Positions 43,601 to 57,400 of a DNA stretch of 64,000 bases are shown here, one piece after another; the first letter of the stretch is position 1; every line of letters starts with the position of its first letter. The notes below the pieces were generated by a model. It ran no database searches. It saw nothing but the letters and a program-made list of their open reading frames with translations, and was not told the origin of the DNA. The position numbers were made by a program, and so were the translations under genes. Origin of the DNA: Haliclystus octoradiatus (Eukaryota > Cnidaria > Staurozoa > Stauromedusae > Haliclystidae); the NCBI GenBank assembly GCA_916610825.1, contig OU744448.1:12252436-12316435 (forward strand). Direction: 5' to 3'.

Positions 43601-45379
43601 TGCAGATGAGATTTAAAGGCGTATGATACCAAAATTCAACGCAGCCTTAACGTTGAGCTTTTCGGTGACTGCCATGCACTGGGATAATATTCTGGCATGA
43701 CAAAGCAAAGGGAAAATTCGTAAAGCACGACGCGATTTGTCTATTTCGGCAAAAACGATGACTTGAACAGTGCTCAGTGTTGTGAAACGCGATATGAACT
43801 CGTGGCAAGTCCGTCTATTCAGCTATAGTGTGCGAGTCTATTCAAATGCCAGGTAATTATACCATCAATTTTCAGACGAATGTCCTATCGGATAAGAGAA
43901 ATAGAGCCGGATTAAATAACCCTGGTATACTGGGATTGTGCTAATCAATGCGGCCACATTTTCGGTGGTATTTTGACTCGAGTCTAGGCTATTCCAGAAT
44001 TTTCAAATTTGTTGCGGTATTTTACCATAAGAGCAGAAATTTCTATGTAAACACACAAAGCGGTATATATCAATTATTATATAATTAGTAAGGTGAAGTT
44101 GTCCACACTTGCACAAGTATAGTGCTCTAATGATAAAATAAGTCAAATTATGAGTCAAAATGAAGACATAATATGAATTCTCGCCACTGGGACCCCGTAC
44201 AGTGGTAAATAGTAGATTGAAGCGGCTGCCTATTCCTAAAAGGAGTAGTAATTAGATAATACGTATATCATGTTCTAATACGTCTATATTGCAACCACTG
44301 CCGTGAATCCTGGAGAGTGTGTGGGGGGTGACCCTTAAATCAAATTTTTGACTGGAACATATTTCGGGTAATTATGAAACAACAAATTTGAAAATCATGC
44401 AATTCTGAAGATATAACAGCCTAGGACTGAGCCGGGACTGAAGCTCACCCCGGCCAGGTGGTTGCATAGTTACAGCCGTGATTGCAATCGGGATTGCAAT
44501 CGGGATTGCAATCTGGCTTTATTTACAGTTAAATAGGGTTTTCATTTGCCGGGGTTCAAAAGTCGAAATAGATACATACTAATATTATCATAGTTGCTAT
44601 TATTATTGCATTAAATTTTTCATCGGGAAATTCAGCAGACAAGTTGCGTACGAAGGTCCGAGGTTGATATCCCCAGGCCCCCATAGATTTATGAATATTC
44701 TGTATTCGATAATCTATTTGGTCATATGAAAAGTCCCATATCAAAGTCATCAAAACGGCAAAAACATACTGTTCAGATAAAATATCAAACCTTTGACCAA
44801 GGATATTAAAATGAAAAATTTCTATGATGCAAAGTAACTGATTATAATTCGAACTTTATTTTGCATTTGAAACTAGGTCGGGTGTGAAACTTGTTCTATT
44901 CATTTATCAAATACAACACAGACAATATAATAAAATATAATAAAATATAATATAATAAATATAATAAAAGACGACAGGGCTGTGAAATTATCTTTGATTA
45001 AACTGACAACGCTGACTGAAAGCAGGTGATAGCAAACCCCACTGCGAGGCTCATCAAACAGTCCCAGATTTTTCAAAAAACAGAAAGTGAAAATCAAAAT
45101 CAGGTCAACTGTTCGCATTTAGATTGGGCGTTGACTAATGCTAATTACTATACCTAATAGCTACATTTTGCTAACATCCATTTTGTTTCGATAATTTATT
45201 TTACTAAAAGAGGATTCAAAGTTACATTAACTTGAAGCTTGGCGTGGCAGAAGGCAGATTAAGATCAAAACAACAAAGTCTATCATATCTATTCACATTA
45301 ATTTACTTTCCAATGTCATAGTTACGGTTCTTAGTTGCGACTGAACCAGAACCCATGAAATTGTTTCGAGGATTGCAAG
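40623..45379. other. Spacer upstream of the ATP8A-like gene
   Basis: 4.8 kb without a supported exon. Open frames up to 98 codons lack domains and splice context. It contains a short tandem repeat at 44481-44513 and TAATAAAATA simple sequence at about 44930-44970. The right end should include the promoter of the ATP8A-like gene. Confidence 0.5.
44481..44513. repeat. Short tandem repeat ATTGCAATCGGG
   Basis: A 12-bp unit, two full copies and nine bases of a third. The unit contains ATTGCAAT, an 8-bp palindrome. Confidence 0.8.
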
Positions 45380-45437
45380 ATGGTATCTGAAAGATTCAGG
45401 TTACGAGGAAGGCGTCGTGGCAAAAGCTCAGAAGAAG
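45380..45437 (+). CDS. ATP8A-like exon 1 (putative start)
   Basis: Starts at ATG in CAAGATGG and encodes a basic N-terminus [19 protein letters not shown], ending phase 1 at GAAG|GTCTGT, which the next exon requires. P4-ATPase N-termini vary, so only start context and phase support it. An alternative start further upstream is possible. Confidence 0.55.
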
Positions 45438-48400
45438 GTCTGTGTTTGTAAAATGTAACTAGGCCTAGCCTTTAAATTTGTTGTTTGGCTATCGTCCGAA
45501 ATAATTACATAACGATTTGCTTCTGCTTCACACATGCATCTTTATCTACTAGACCTAGTCATGCTCATTAGTCAAACACGGCAATCTCTTCTGTTATCTG
45601 TTGATCAACAAATTGTAGTTGTAATATTGAAGAGATTGCTTTCTTTTGAAGCAATTGACCCTGTGTATGTAAAGTTCATATCATGCTTTTGTGTTTATGC
45701 TTTCAAACCATGGCATACCATCATGCAGCATCAGTCTATGGTCTAAGCTGCTGCTAATAACCAAATGCCAGCAGAGCGTGACGCTACTGAACATTGATGT
45801 AGCTGTTTGTAATTGTAGCCGTGGGTCTACTCAGTTCAACTGTTCAACTAGGTTAAATTGTTGATGTACAGACACACACAAATTACACAATTCCCTACCT
45901 AAGACATTATTTGGCCTTATTGAGGCTGAAGTTCACCTCTTAATAGGGAAATTTGATAATACTGTCTGGTAAAGTTGTCTGTATCACAGGAACAGCTTAC
46001 GTTTATAGATCTGGCAATTGTGATATCATCATGCTCCAGTCTGCAGATAAGGGCAGTTTTTGCCGAGATCTCGGGTGCGCAACAGCAAATACTTTGTTGA
46101 CGTTTGACCGTAAAATATCTAAATATCGTTGAATCTCGGGTGCGCCATTGCCATAATCTGCAGACTGGATCATGCTTGATGTAATTTAGAATTTGGGACT
46201 TGAGGCTAGAGCAAATTCAAATGGGTACTTTTCATGTTTATGGACCAGCCAGACCAAGCAAAATATTCCGATGAAAAAGTGAAAGTTATTCCTGGGAGCC
46301 TTTTTGTGACCAGAAACTCGGCAGGTCTTAAACACGGAATACGGAAGACGCTGAGAGATTTACGGAAGAGTTGAAATAGAGGTTTCTATTGTGTTTTTGT
46401 GCACATCCACCTTTAAGTAGACTCATATTTGAACACCTATGGAAGACATAGGTGCAGCATTGCAAATAATAACACACAGTCAGCATTACAGCTGAAAATA
46501 GTTGCAGCCCTGCACAACAAAATTGTTTGCGAGACGGTAGTACAGTACCGCATACAAATAAAATACCTTCAACACAAGAACAGGGTAAACAGTAACCAGC
46601 TATTAACAATGTAATCAAATCTCAGATTGAGAAAGAAGCTCAAAGCGGCTAGCAAACTAGACAATCGATGCAAGAGTGACGACTTCACCCTATATTCTGA
46701 GACATGCGCACATACAGCATATTACACTTACCAGATCACATTGCACATTGAACTCAGACAGCAACAAATCATTTGCACTGATGCTAGAGCTACTTCCTTT
46801 GCTGACTGTCAATATAAAGTATAAAATAAAATATAATAAAATGAGTTGATTCATAACCACGTTCAAATGATTAATACTAACTTAATACAACATATCGTTT
46901 CTGCTCAATATGAAGTGATCCAAGTTGTCCAATGTTGTGTAACATGAGTCTTTGTTGGCCGTTGCTGCATGTAAAATAGCATAGGCCTATCTCCGTCCTC
47001 CGTGAAAGGCAAATTAACAAGAAATCGTTTTTGTCAATAAACTATTTTCACTTTACTACAAATATATTACAAAAAGTCTGTATTGAATAAGAAAGTCTGA
47101 GGTCTCCCTCATACAAACCTGAAAAGAAGATGATTTTATCGAAGAAAAACGACATTTTACTATTCAGCTTGCGTGAGCATACTTGAAAACGAATGCGTCA
47201 AAAACTTATATTTATCAACCAATCATGTTCTGGTTCTAGTTTTGGAGAACTCGCTAGCGATTGGCTGATGAACAAATAGACAAACAAAAGACTTCTCAGC
47301 CACTCCGCCTAATTCAGTCCAGCGCAAGCTTTCTGTTGATATTACGCAGACCCTTCTAATCATAAAAAAAAAGATTTGGCTCTGCGCGCAGGCTATTCTG
47401 ACCCCTGCTTATAGTCAATAATTGTAGGCTATATCACATATACGCTGATTTCTACCATATAGAAAACTATGAAACTTTTTTAACTCCCTAACCCATTGCA
47501 ATTATTTCAACAATAATATGGTTAAATATGAGATGAATAATAGGAATCTTGAAAAAGTTAAGATAAAATATCTGATATAAAAGAGGCAAGTATGAAAGAC
47601 GGACCTTCAATTTCGTACAGAAGTAAAGAATAATGAGTCGGAGGTGCAAATTGCTAATTTCGCTAAATGTTATAAAGTTTTGTTTTAATCTTTCATTTGT
47701 CTACTTGCTAGGTCATTATGGTACATTAAAATCCGATGGTGGCAATGGAGGAGGCAATAGTAACGACCGTACAATTATCATTAATGAATGTCAACCTCAG
47801 GCGTTTTCAAGAAACAAAATCAGGTATGAGGCTTTAATCCACTACGGATTAATAATGTCACTGTGTAAATGTGATTATGATGTTAAGAAGGCAATTGGGT
47901 CTTTGAGTGGCTTCAGCAGTAGTCAATTGATTGCTATTCAGGGTCTGACATAAGTAGAAATACTGGAATCCTAGATCCCATAAGGTTAGAGCACATTCAG
48001 AAGAAAATTGATATTGTTATGATTTTTTGTCAATTGTCAACAAAAAGATTCAGAAGAAAATGATTAATTGCCTCTAGAATTTTCAGAAGGCTGAACCTTT
48101 TGTCGGACCCTGATGCTATTATTTTTATATTTTATATTTGAAATTTAGGATAATATTAATATAACTACAGTAATACAGTATCATTTAAATGACCTATACA
48201 TAGAGTTAATGTCTTTAAAAGTATTTATCTGTTTTATTTTAGCACTGCTAAATACAATTTTGCATCTTTCATACCCAAATTTCTACTTGAACAATTCAGT
48301 AGATATTCAAATGTGTTCTTTCTTCTTATTGCCCTGTTACAGGTAAGGCTAATAATCTACTAGTTTTGTATTATAATAATAATCATCATAGCTTTCCGTT

Positions 48401-51400
48401 TTTCAGTTAGCTACATGGTAGCTGAAGTCACCCCGTAAGCACATGTGCTTGTTTATTGGAGGTTGTAAACTCATTTGTAGATAAATGCAAACATGTGTTC
48501 ACCGACAAGGAATCGAACCCCACCTTCATGCTTATTTGTTTTGAACTTTTTAAATGAAAGGAATCATTTTTACGTGCTAACTTCATTATATACGCTAGGC
48601 TATCATAAAAATTGTTTAATCCAGTGACTCTAACGTAGTGATAACTATGTCAATTATGATGAGCTCTGATTTTAAAATTCAATTTAAATCAAGAATATCT
48701 ATAGTACAATAATAACGCACCAAGATCATTTATAACAATTATGATCAGTGCATATTGATTACTTCATACATTTGTATTGCTCCTGAACAACGGTACCTCA
48801 CATATATAATATAGCCGGCGATAATACTGTTCAATTTAACTTGTATAAGTTTTTCTTCAATAACTTGCATAATAATTTGTTCTCTAATCTCTACCGTATC
48901 TCGCTCCAACTAACTCTGATCACATATTTGTGTTTACAACTAACTAGGAAGAAACTTGGAAACGAAACTAATATAACACAATAGAAAATTAAGCTGCGTA
49001 AAGCTAGAAACTAATTTAACCAATAGGAGATACGTTCCATAATTATGAATATATTTTCCCAATTGAGTATAAGATCCATTTTATACAATGACGTCAATAA
49101 ACTATCTTCACGGAACTTCAATTCGATGATGGGAAGTAAATTTACCATTCGAAATACAACTATTGTTAAAGCTAAATTCGTAAACGTTTATGTTTTCTTA
49201 ACTGGGGGAATCTCCAAAAGAAGGGAATCATTGATCAATTATGGTCACATCTCTAAGCTTGCTTTATGCTTTTTGTTTATACATGCTTGCTGTATTCTGC
49301 TTTTGCTGTTTGTGGACCTATCACTCTCTGACTTATGGTCCCTATCCAGCAAAGCACCTCTCTCACTGATAATCAATGGAATTTACACATAATAAAAACA
49401 AACCTGACCTTACTTACCAATACGATTATGGGACAGGCGAGAGGGAGGGAAACATTAAAGCTCAATCAAATCAATAAACCTTTCGCAAAATTATCTAAAA
49501 CATCAGTCCTTCACAGTATGATAATTGCCTCATCTGGAAAAACACCTTGATACATTGTTAAGCTTACATCGCTACTTTCCAAATTGATAGGCTACCTTCC
49601 GCCCTAAAACTCAATAGCATCAACTTCGAACGGGAAAAATAATAACCCTGCCAACTCATTGGCTGATTTTAGCTTTGCCAATACAATCTTTGACTTAGAT
49701 GCATGGTTAATGGGAGGTGATAAATATAATAACTTGATGGTCAAAACTAGTATACCAAGAGCAGACCTGACACCACCAACCAGCTCCATTCACAAGTCAG
49801 ACTTTGAATTCCTACAAATACTTGGCATACCTTCTATGGGTGGGAGGCAACAAAAGGAATGTTAGCAGAAACAAGTGCTGTAAAAACTGTAGCAGCAGCA
49901 AATAGCAACATTGAATAGCAATAGCAACGGCAACATTTGAATAACAGTACAGTAGTAGCATTTATTCAAACTAATATATAAAGCATATAAACCATATGAA
50001 CATATAAAAACCATGTAAGCATATAATTCTATTTGAGCTACAGTAATTATGAATTTATGAATTGAGCAATTAAGTCAATCGGCAGACAGGCAAATAATGG
50101 AATGATGAAAAACACCAAATCAGTGCAACTCGCTTCAGTGCAAGTCAAAAGTGCCATCAATTTTCGTTGCAATTATACGAGTTTGCACTTATCCGAAATT
50201 GTTTATCAAGTGTTTGACCAGAAAATAGTTTATTAGGGCTTCAGAGCAAGGCTACAGATAAGCAGAAATTTCACTTCTCGGAATTGCACTTAAGCCGGTT
50301 ACACTGTATCATGAAAGACAGAAACACTGGAGAGGTAATAAAACAAAACGTGCCACACAGTGTGCATACCCCCTTCTGTGAGCAGAGCATGTGTCTCAAT
50401 CCCAGACCCTTGTGATCTGCTGTCACATTTACTAATCAAAATAACAATCTGAAACGTAAGGAACTCAGTAACATTACATAAGAATTTGATTTAACTCCAA
50501 CTAAAAGTTTGTTGAATTTTTATCAATATGAGTTTCTACCAGGTAGGCCTACTTTTGTTTACTTTTGAATACTTATGAATACTTTTGTTTGGTAGACCTA
50601 TATTTTTATAGGCTATACCGGTATATGTATTTCTTTCTTTGATAGCAAATCCCGAATGTATCTCCAACCGGAAGGTATACTACTGCTGTTCCTCTACTGT
50701 TTGTTTTGTCATGTTCAGCAATTAAAGAAATAATAGAAGATTTGGTATGTTTTAATCTGGGTGTGACAGACTTGGTCATTTATCTTGAATGTCAACTGAT
50801 TCTATAATCCATTTTAAATTAAATTTTATGTGGTTCGATAAATACATTCTGTGTATCATAATTGGCTCCCTTATAATTCTATTTCAGTATTGCTTCTTTG
50901 TAATGTTTAGCAATATATTATTCATATTTAAGATGGAACATATTTCATAATGATAAGAAGAGCAGTTGTTCGAAAATTCTCAAGGATAAGAGTATTTGTT
51001 TCAAGTTTAATGAAAGATATTATACACTTAATGTATGGCACCGAATGAAATAGTGAGTTTTATTTCCCTGAGGGTCTGAGGTCCTCTGCGTAATAATTTA
51101 ATTTAAGTATTCATATTCATACATTAAGTGCCTTAGTATATTCATGGTTTTTAACTTGACAATAAAAATACAGCCAATAATAATAATTAAATTAAATTAT
51201 TCGTATTACAGTACTGCAAAACGCAGCAATAACAATGATGCGTAAAAGAATTGAGAATTACGCGTAATTAAAACTTTAAACATTTTTAACTTGCTTGAAA
51301 GGTGGCAGGATTTCAATCAAAGGCATTGTTTTATTTACTTGATAAATGTCTAGTTTGTTTGCTTAGATAAAATTCCCAGTGTTAAGCAGTGGTGCAACAA

Positions 51401-54400
51401 GATGTGGTTATTATTCTTAGAATATCCAACATTTCTTTCTGTTAGCCTTCTTGAATACTGTATGATAGTATACTACATTCAGTACATTGCATATCCTCTA
51501 TAAATGCTGTGATAATGCTAAATGAAAACTGTGTTTCATTCTTTGTATTACACAAGTCTTTATTTTTAACAAATGAAGGATTGGAACATCGTTGTATACT
51601 TTGTTGATTTATCATAGTTGCAACGAACAATTGTCTTGATACCTGCAAGGAAAAATAACAACGTATTTTCTGCTCTTGGAGGGTAATAGTTTATTTAATT
51701 TACGCCAAGTGATTAGCAATCAACCAATCACAAACATTGTTAGAAACCATGGAAATACTAACGTCATTTACACAATTACAAGTTTAAAATTTGGCAAAAT
51801 TTGTTTGTTGTTTTGCAGAAGCGACACAAGGGTGATGATCAGACTAATAACAGAAAACTAAAAGGTAGGTGTTAACTTGAATGACAAATTATGAATGGGT
51901 TTTCCTTGTTTTGCTCTTGTATGGAAATGGTAGGGATCATCACTTTCAAGTGATGATAGTATATGTATATATGTGACTAATCTCAGGGTGTAGCTTTATT
52001 TGTCTGCTCTTCCTTGGTGACATTCATTTGGTACAGTATTGATGTTGAGATAAACAAATGATGAGTGTCATGTTCCCAATTATGCTTAAGACAATAACTG
52101 GACACTCAGCTTTAGATAACAATGTAATTCAAACAGCGTAAGTTCCCACACAAATATTATATACTGTAGTTGGACTATGAGTGTAGCTATATACTACTAG
52201 GAAATGGATTAGTGACAAGTGTCCAGATTTTCACCTATTTCTTTCCTCCGAGCCATTATTACTTTAACAAATTAATTAATAGCTATATACGAATACAAGA
52301 TTATAAGATTATACATTAATTATAATTATAAATGAGTACAAATCGATTACATGCATTTAATTATCAGAAATATAGTTATCATACTGTCCAGATTTCAACA
52401 ATGAGCCGCAATTTAAAAAGAAAAGAAAACTTATTCCAAATTGAGTTCAATCAAGGTTTTTACCAAGTCCCTTTCTGCTAACAATGATGAATTTCTTGGA
52501 TTGGACCCACATAAAGGGAGCATGATTGGGAAATGAACAGCTGTGCTTCTTTATCACTAGAAAACCTTTTGTTGTTGTTGAATGGGAAATAATTGTTGTC
52601 CTGTTTGTCATTGTCAATAGGCTGAATCTTTAAAATTGATGTTATTTACCTCATCCTAAAGATTGAGTTTGCCTACTGATATGCCAACTCAGGTCAAAAT
52701 TGAATTACAGGATCCATTTTCCATATCAATTAAACAGACCTGAAAATTCCTGGCTAATCTGAAGCTACATGACACTGACAATTATATCCGTACGCATTGG
52801 CAATGAAGGCGTAGTTGCTCATAATTTGATTTTTGCTTGTTGCTTTAACATTTGAATATTTTTCATGTTTTAGTTGTCAGAAATTCGTCTTTGGATGATA
52901 TTTTATGGAAGGAGGTAAAGACAACATAAATGAAGTCTCAAAATTAATGTTTCCTTCTATTCTTTGTGATTATTGTAAATATTTTAATATTATTGCAGGC
53001 TGTTGTTGGGGAGATTGTAAAAGTTACAAATGGTCAGTTCTTCCCTGCTGATTTAATGTTGCTATCATCAAGGTAAAAATTGAGTAGTTGTTTGGTAACT
53101 CAAGGTGCAGTGTAACTTACGTGATGCATTTCTCCTAATATTGTACCCGTGCTCTTCATATGTTTTCTACACAAAGAATGTTGCAAATCACGGTAACATA
53201 GAACCAGGGAAGAAAACTTGGATAAATAATACATGTAATGCCAAGCAGAATGATAATAAAAGAACTCTCAGGGTTGTACTTTCTCCTACCTGTGGCAGAG
53301 CATCTCTTGGATCTGGCCGACTCACTCTATACTAGACCATTTTTAATCATATAAAGTGTTATAATAAGTATATATCAACTAATTTGCCTTTTATATAACT
53401 TCTTGAGAAATTTCCATCAAGCAAAGCAAATATATGTATCGTTTTTTGCTTGTGTTTACATTGCAGTGAGCCAATGGGAATGTGCTACATTGAAACAGCT
53501 AACTTGGATGGAGAAACTAACTTAAAGATAAGACAGGTTTGTTGGTCTCTGAATCTTTCACTCGAGAGACAGAGTTCTCAGCTCTTGTAATCTTGTCGGA
53601 ATTCTTCATATTTCGAGACTATTTACCTGCTCTCCTGATTTCGGCAAAATCCTACCGCCTTTTGATACTATATGATCCAAATAAATGAGTTTGCTTATAA
53701 GTTATAATGTATTTTGTTTAATATCACAAGCTTACAGCCAAGAATAAAGATTTTAATGATTGTACGTTTATGAAATAATGCATAAAATGCGTGAAACGTG
53801 ACTTTGGCTTTAATATGGTTAACAAGGCTATTTCAAAATTGACATATTTTAACCATGGAAATGAGAATTCATGTGCCCAGACTGTATGCAGAATCACAAA
53901 TCCTGATCTGATGATGTCAGTCTCCCAATTTCGTTGTCAAAATAAAGTAGTCAGGTTAGTGGTGGGTCCGATTTATCAGTTAATCGATTAATCAATTGTT
54001 TTCATGAATCGATTAATCGTAAAAAAATTTTTTTGTTTCTTTAGAGTTTTTTTGTATAATAAAATAGTTTGTTATTTATATGGTGTTCTGTTCTTTCTAA
54101 ATGTAGATCTTATTTATTGAAAACAAAGCTTCTTTGATTTATTCCTTTGCAATTAAACGTTCTTACTTCTTTGAATAGAACGTAAATGTTTGTTTACATC
54201 GCGACGCATTGTAATTCAACTCCGTTAATTATTTTAATTATTTTCCACGCCATTTGACACCATTTCTGATATGGTCTTTTGTTATCATCACCTTTCCAGC
54301 GTTATGATAAAAACATGTTCGAAAACATGTGAGGGTAAGAACAGTTTATTTAGTTCAAATCATTCAAATTTGTGCTCGTAATTCTAAACCTAAACACAAA

Positions 54401-57400
54401 TTGTTTTGGAATAATTAATAGTGTCATCATTGATTCAGTATTTGCATATTATTCTATTTTTTGCAATAAAGAAAATGGTAATGAAAATTCGAAATATATT
54501 AGCGCTTGCGAAAAACAAAAACACGCAACAGAAAATATTGAGAAGTGAAATACAAATTAACACGATGAGATAATCAAACATATTTGAAGTGAATTCATTT
54601 TATTTATTTCACAAGGAAAACGCCATTCATGGAAACTTTATAATGAATAATTTCAGGAAGAAATGAAATACAAAAGCCGTAAAAAATTTTTCAAACTTTC
54701 AATTGCTGATGACGTAGAAAACTCGGAAAACAATAGGTCTATTGTTTTTGAACGATTAATCGATTCTGAATCGATTCTTGTCCTCGATTAATCGATTATG
54801 AAAAAATCCGAATTGACCCACCCCTAAGTCAGGTGAGGCCTTGAGGCATATTATGTCAAGATCTGATGTGTCATATTGAATCATAAACATGTAATTCAAA
54901 TTTGGAAATGTCTCCGACCAGGCTTAATGTTTGGAACCAAAATCAGTCTGCTTGAATTTTGTTAAAAGTAGTTAATGGAATACCTATTCTGTCGTTGTCA
55001 ATCATTTCAATGTGATGCAATCTAATCAATTTAGCATGGCTCACCCTCCCACCGCATCCAAATCCTCTGAATTTGCAGTTTGGCTGTTTTTTTTTCATTG
55101 TGGTATTTGTGGACACATTAGCTACAAACAAACATATCCCACCATCCAAACACCTAGGCCAAACAATTGTGCAATCATTACAACAAGTTTGATTAGAAGA
55201 GAATTTCAAAATATTTTTCTCTAATTTGGTAAAAGTATGCCCAAAAGTGATGCACTCTCGAACTTTGCAGAAATGTATTACATTGTTTTATGCAATCTCT
55301 CTTATTTAATTGTTTGAAATTGTTATAGGCTCTGCCAGTCACGGCAAAGCATGTTACATTGCAAGATGTTGTGTCAATGTCGGTAAGTTCTTTCTATAGC
55401 TAAATATTCTTAAACAAAATGTTTGCTTGTCAAATTAATCAAGGATGCACATTTTTTTTATGAAATCATTGTTGTATGTATTTAAATCAACCTTAAGTAT
55501 CATCGAAAATATATTAATGCAATTTTACAATTCTAAAGACTTGGCTATGTTTTCAGGCTACAACTCCATTGAGACTATTATATAAACTATAAGTAATTTG
55601 CTCATTGGTGCTCATGTAAGTTCTAATGGTAGAGTTTGAGATACATGATACATGGACTTAACTAGTCCTTCGTAACGTCCTAATCTAGCTCCGAACAGTG
55701 AACAATCACTAGCAAATTCTGAATCATGAACAATCACTAGCAAACCATTTCCATTGTCCGTGTACCATCATATTTGAAGCCGCCAAGAGCCCTAGTATCT
55801 GAGCTTGTTTATCCATTGTCACAAATAAGGCCTAGTTCAAAATCAGGTTCATAGGGTAAATTTTATATTCTTTTGCATGGTTCTGTTGCAACTTTTATTT
55901 TTGTGATGTTTTTCAGGGACAAGTAGTATGCGAAGGGCCAAACAATCGTCTGTATGATTTTGTTGGAAATATTTCTCTTAAGGATGAGCTGTAAGCTTTT
56001 TTATGTAAATCTTGGTGACCCACAAACAAGAGTCATTTAATAAGTTCTGTAGCATTGATTTCGAGTACATTGTAAACATTATGTGGGTCAATAATGTAAA
56101 CACAAATAGTTCTACATCAACAGTTTTGAAAAATAATTCAAATAGGTAAATGAACACATGAAAATTGTCAGCTAATTAAATCCTTTGAGAATATTGAAAC
56201 CCAGAGTATTAAACTGAATATTAATGACAAGGGAAGGAGCCCAATAAATTGTAGACTACAATGCCTACTAAAAGCGCTCATGCCACTCTTCTATCTCTAG
56301 AAATTTTTCAATTTTTACCCAAATTAATAACAGTAGGCCTAAATGATCTTTTCTGATCTCAGGTGCACTACAGTAAATGAAATTCAACAGCCTTCATGAA
56401 AGATAGACTCTAATTTTGTCAAGGTGCAATGATCTGCAGAATCTTTTACCCTATTATTCCTCCTTCTTGACCATCTAATCTACCAAGACTGCAGTATTCC
56501 ACTTAATTGGTTTGGAGATACTCAAGGTTGAAATGACCATTGGAAGATTTGAACCACATACTACTCACATTTCACAACCAACCATAGGGGGGCTTGACCT
56601 GGGTCCCAGGATCCATCCATATCTTGATCCATGCATATCAAGCCAGATCTTTAGCAAGATCCAGGGTCCGACAAAAATTTCAGCCTTCTGGAATCCTAGA
56701 TGGATTTCAACATTTTCTTTTGAATTTTTTGTTGATGTTTGACCAATAAATTATTAAAAATACCAATTTTCTTCTGAATTTGCTTTAACCTTCTGGAAGA
56801 ACTCTGATCCAGATCCTAAAAATAAATGATTATTGGAAGAGAAGAATTTCCCCCTAGTTATACTTGTAATCCAGTTACTTGGAAAGATCACAGTCTTGTG
56901 ATATTTTAATTTGGTTTTGTACATTTTAGGACTGCTCCTTTATCTGCTGACCAAATACTGCTGAGAGGTGCTCAATTGAGAAACACCCATTGGATATTTG
57001 GTATGTTGTATGAACAATTAAACTTATATATGACTGCCAGCCATCAGAAGTAGATAAATTGACTACTATATGCAGATGGCCTTTATATACAGGGGATGGA
57101 TTCAATATAAATAGTATTACAATCATTGCAGGTGGTCACTGTATAGAGGTGACCGTTGTAACAGATGAGAATGTAGCTGCATTTCAGTAACAACCATGGT
57201 CTATACAGCTGAAGAAATGAAATTTTTAATATATGACCGCTTGTGCAAACAAAAAATGCATCTTTTTGAATCACATAACTTTTATATTTCATTACTCGCT
57301 TGGATCTTTTCATCAAGTACTCTTAAGTGGAATGTACCACTTATCTATTTATTTATATATTTTCATTTATTTATTAGCTGATAAGTATCAAGTTGAATAC

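Noticed and set aside
48500..48522. A tRNA gene suggested by GGAATCGAACC
   Set aside because: It shares the tail of the SINE at 8221-8405 and lacks the 5' half and a cloverleaf.
49045..49392. A 115-codon frame as an extra ATP8A-like exon
   Set aside because: The known exon order has no gap here: exon 3 joins exon 4 in phase at the glutamine pair, and the frame has no P-type ATPase motif.
54943..55209. A cysteine-bearing minus-strand 88-codon frame
   Set aside because: It lies in an ATP8A-like intron beside a MITE, with no domain or matching splice sites.
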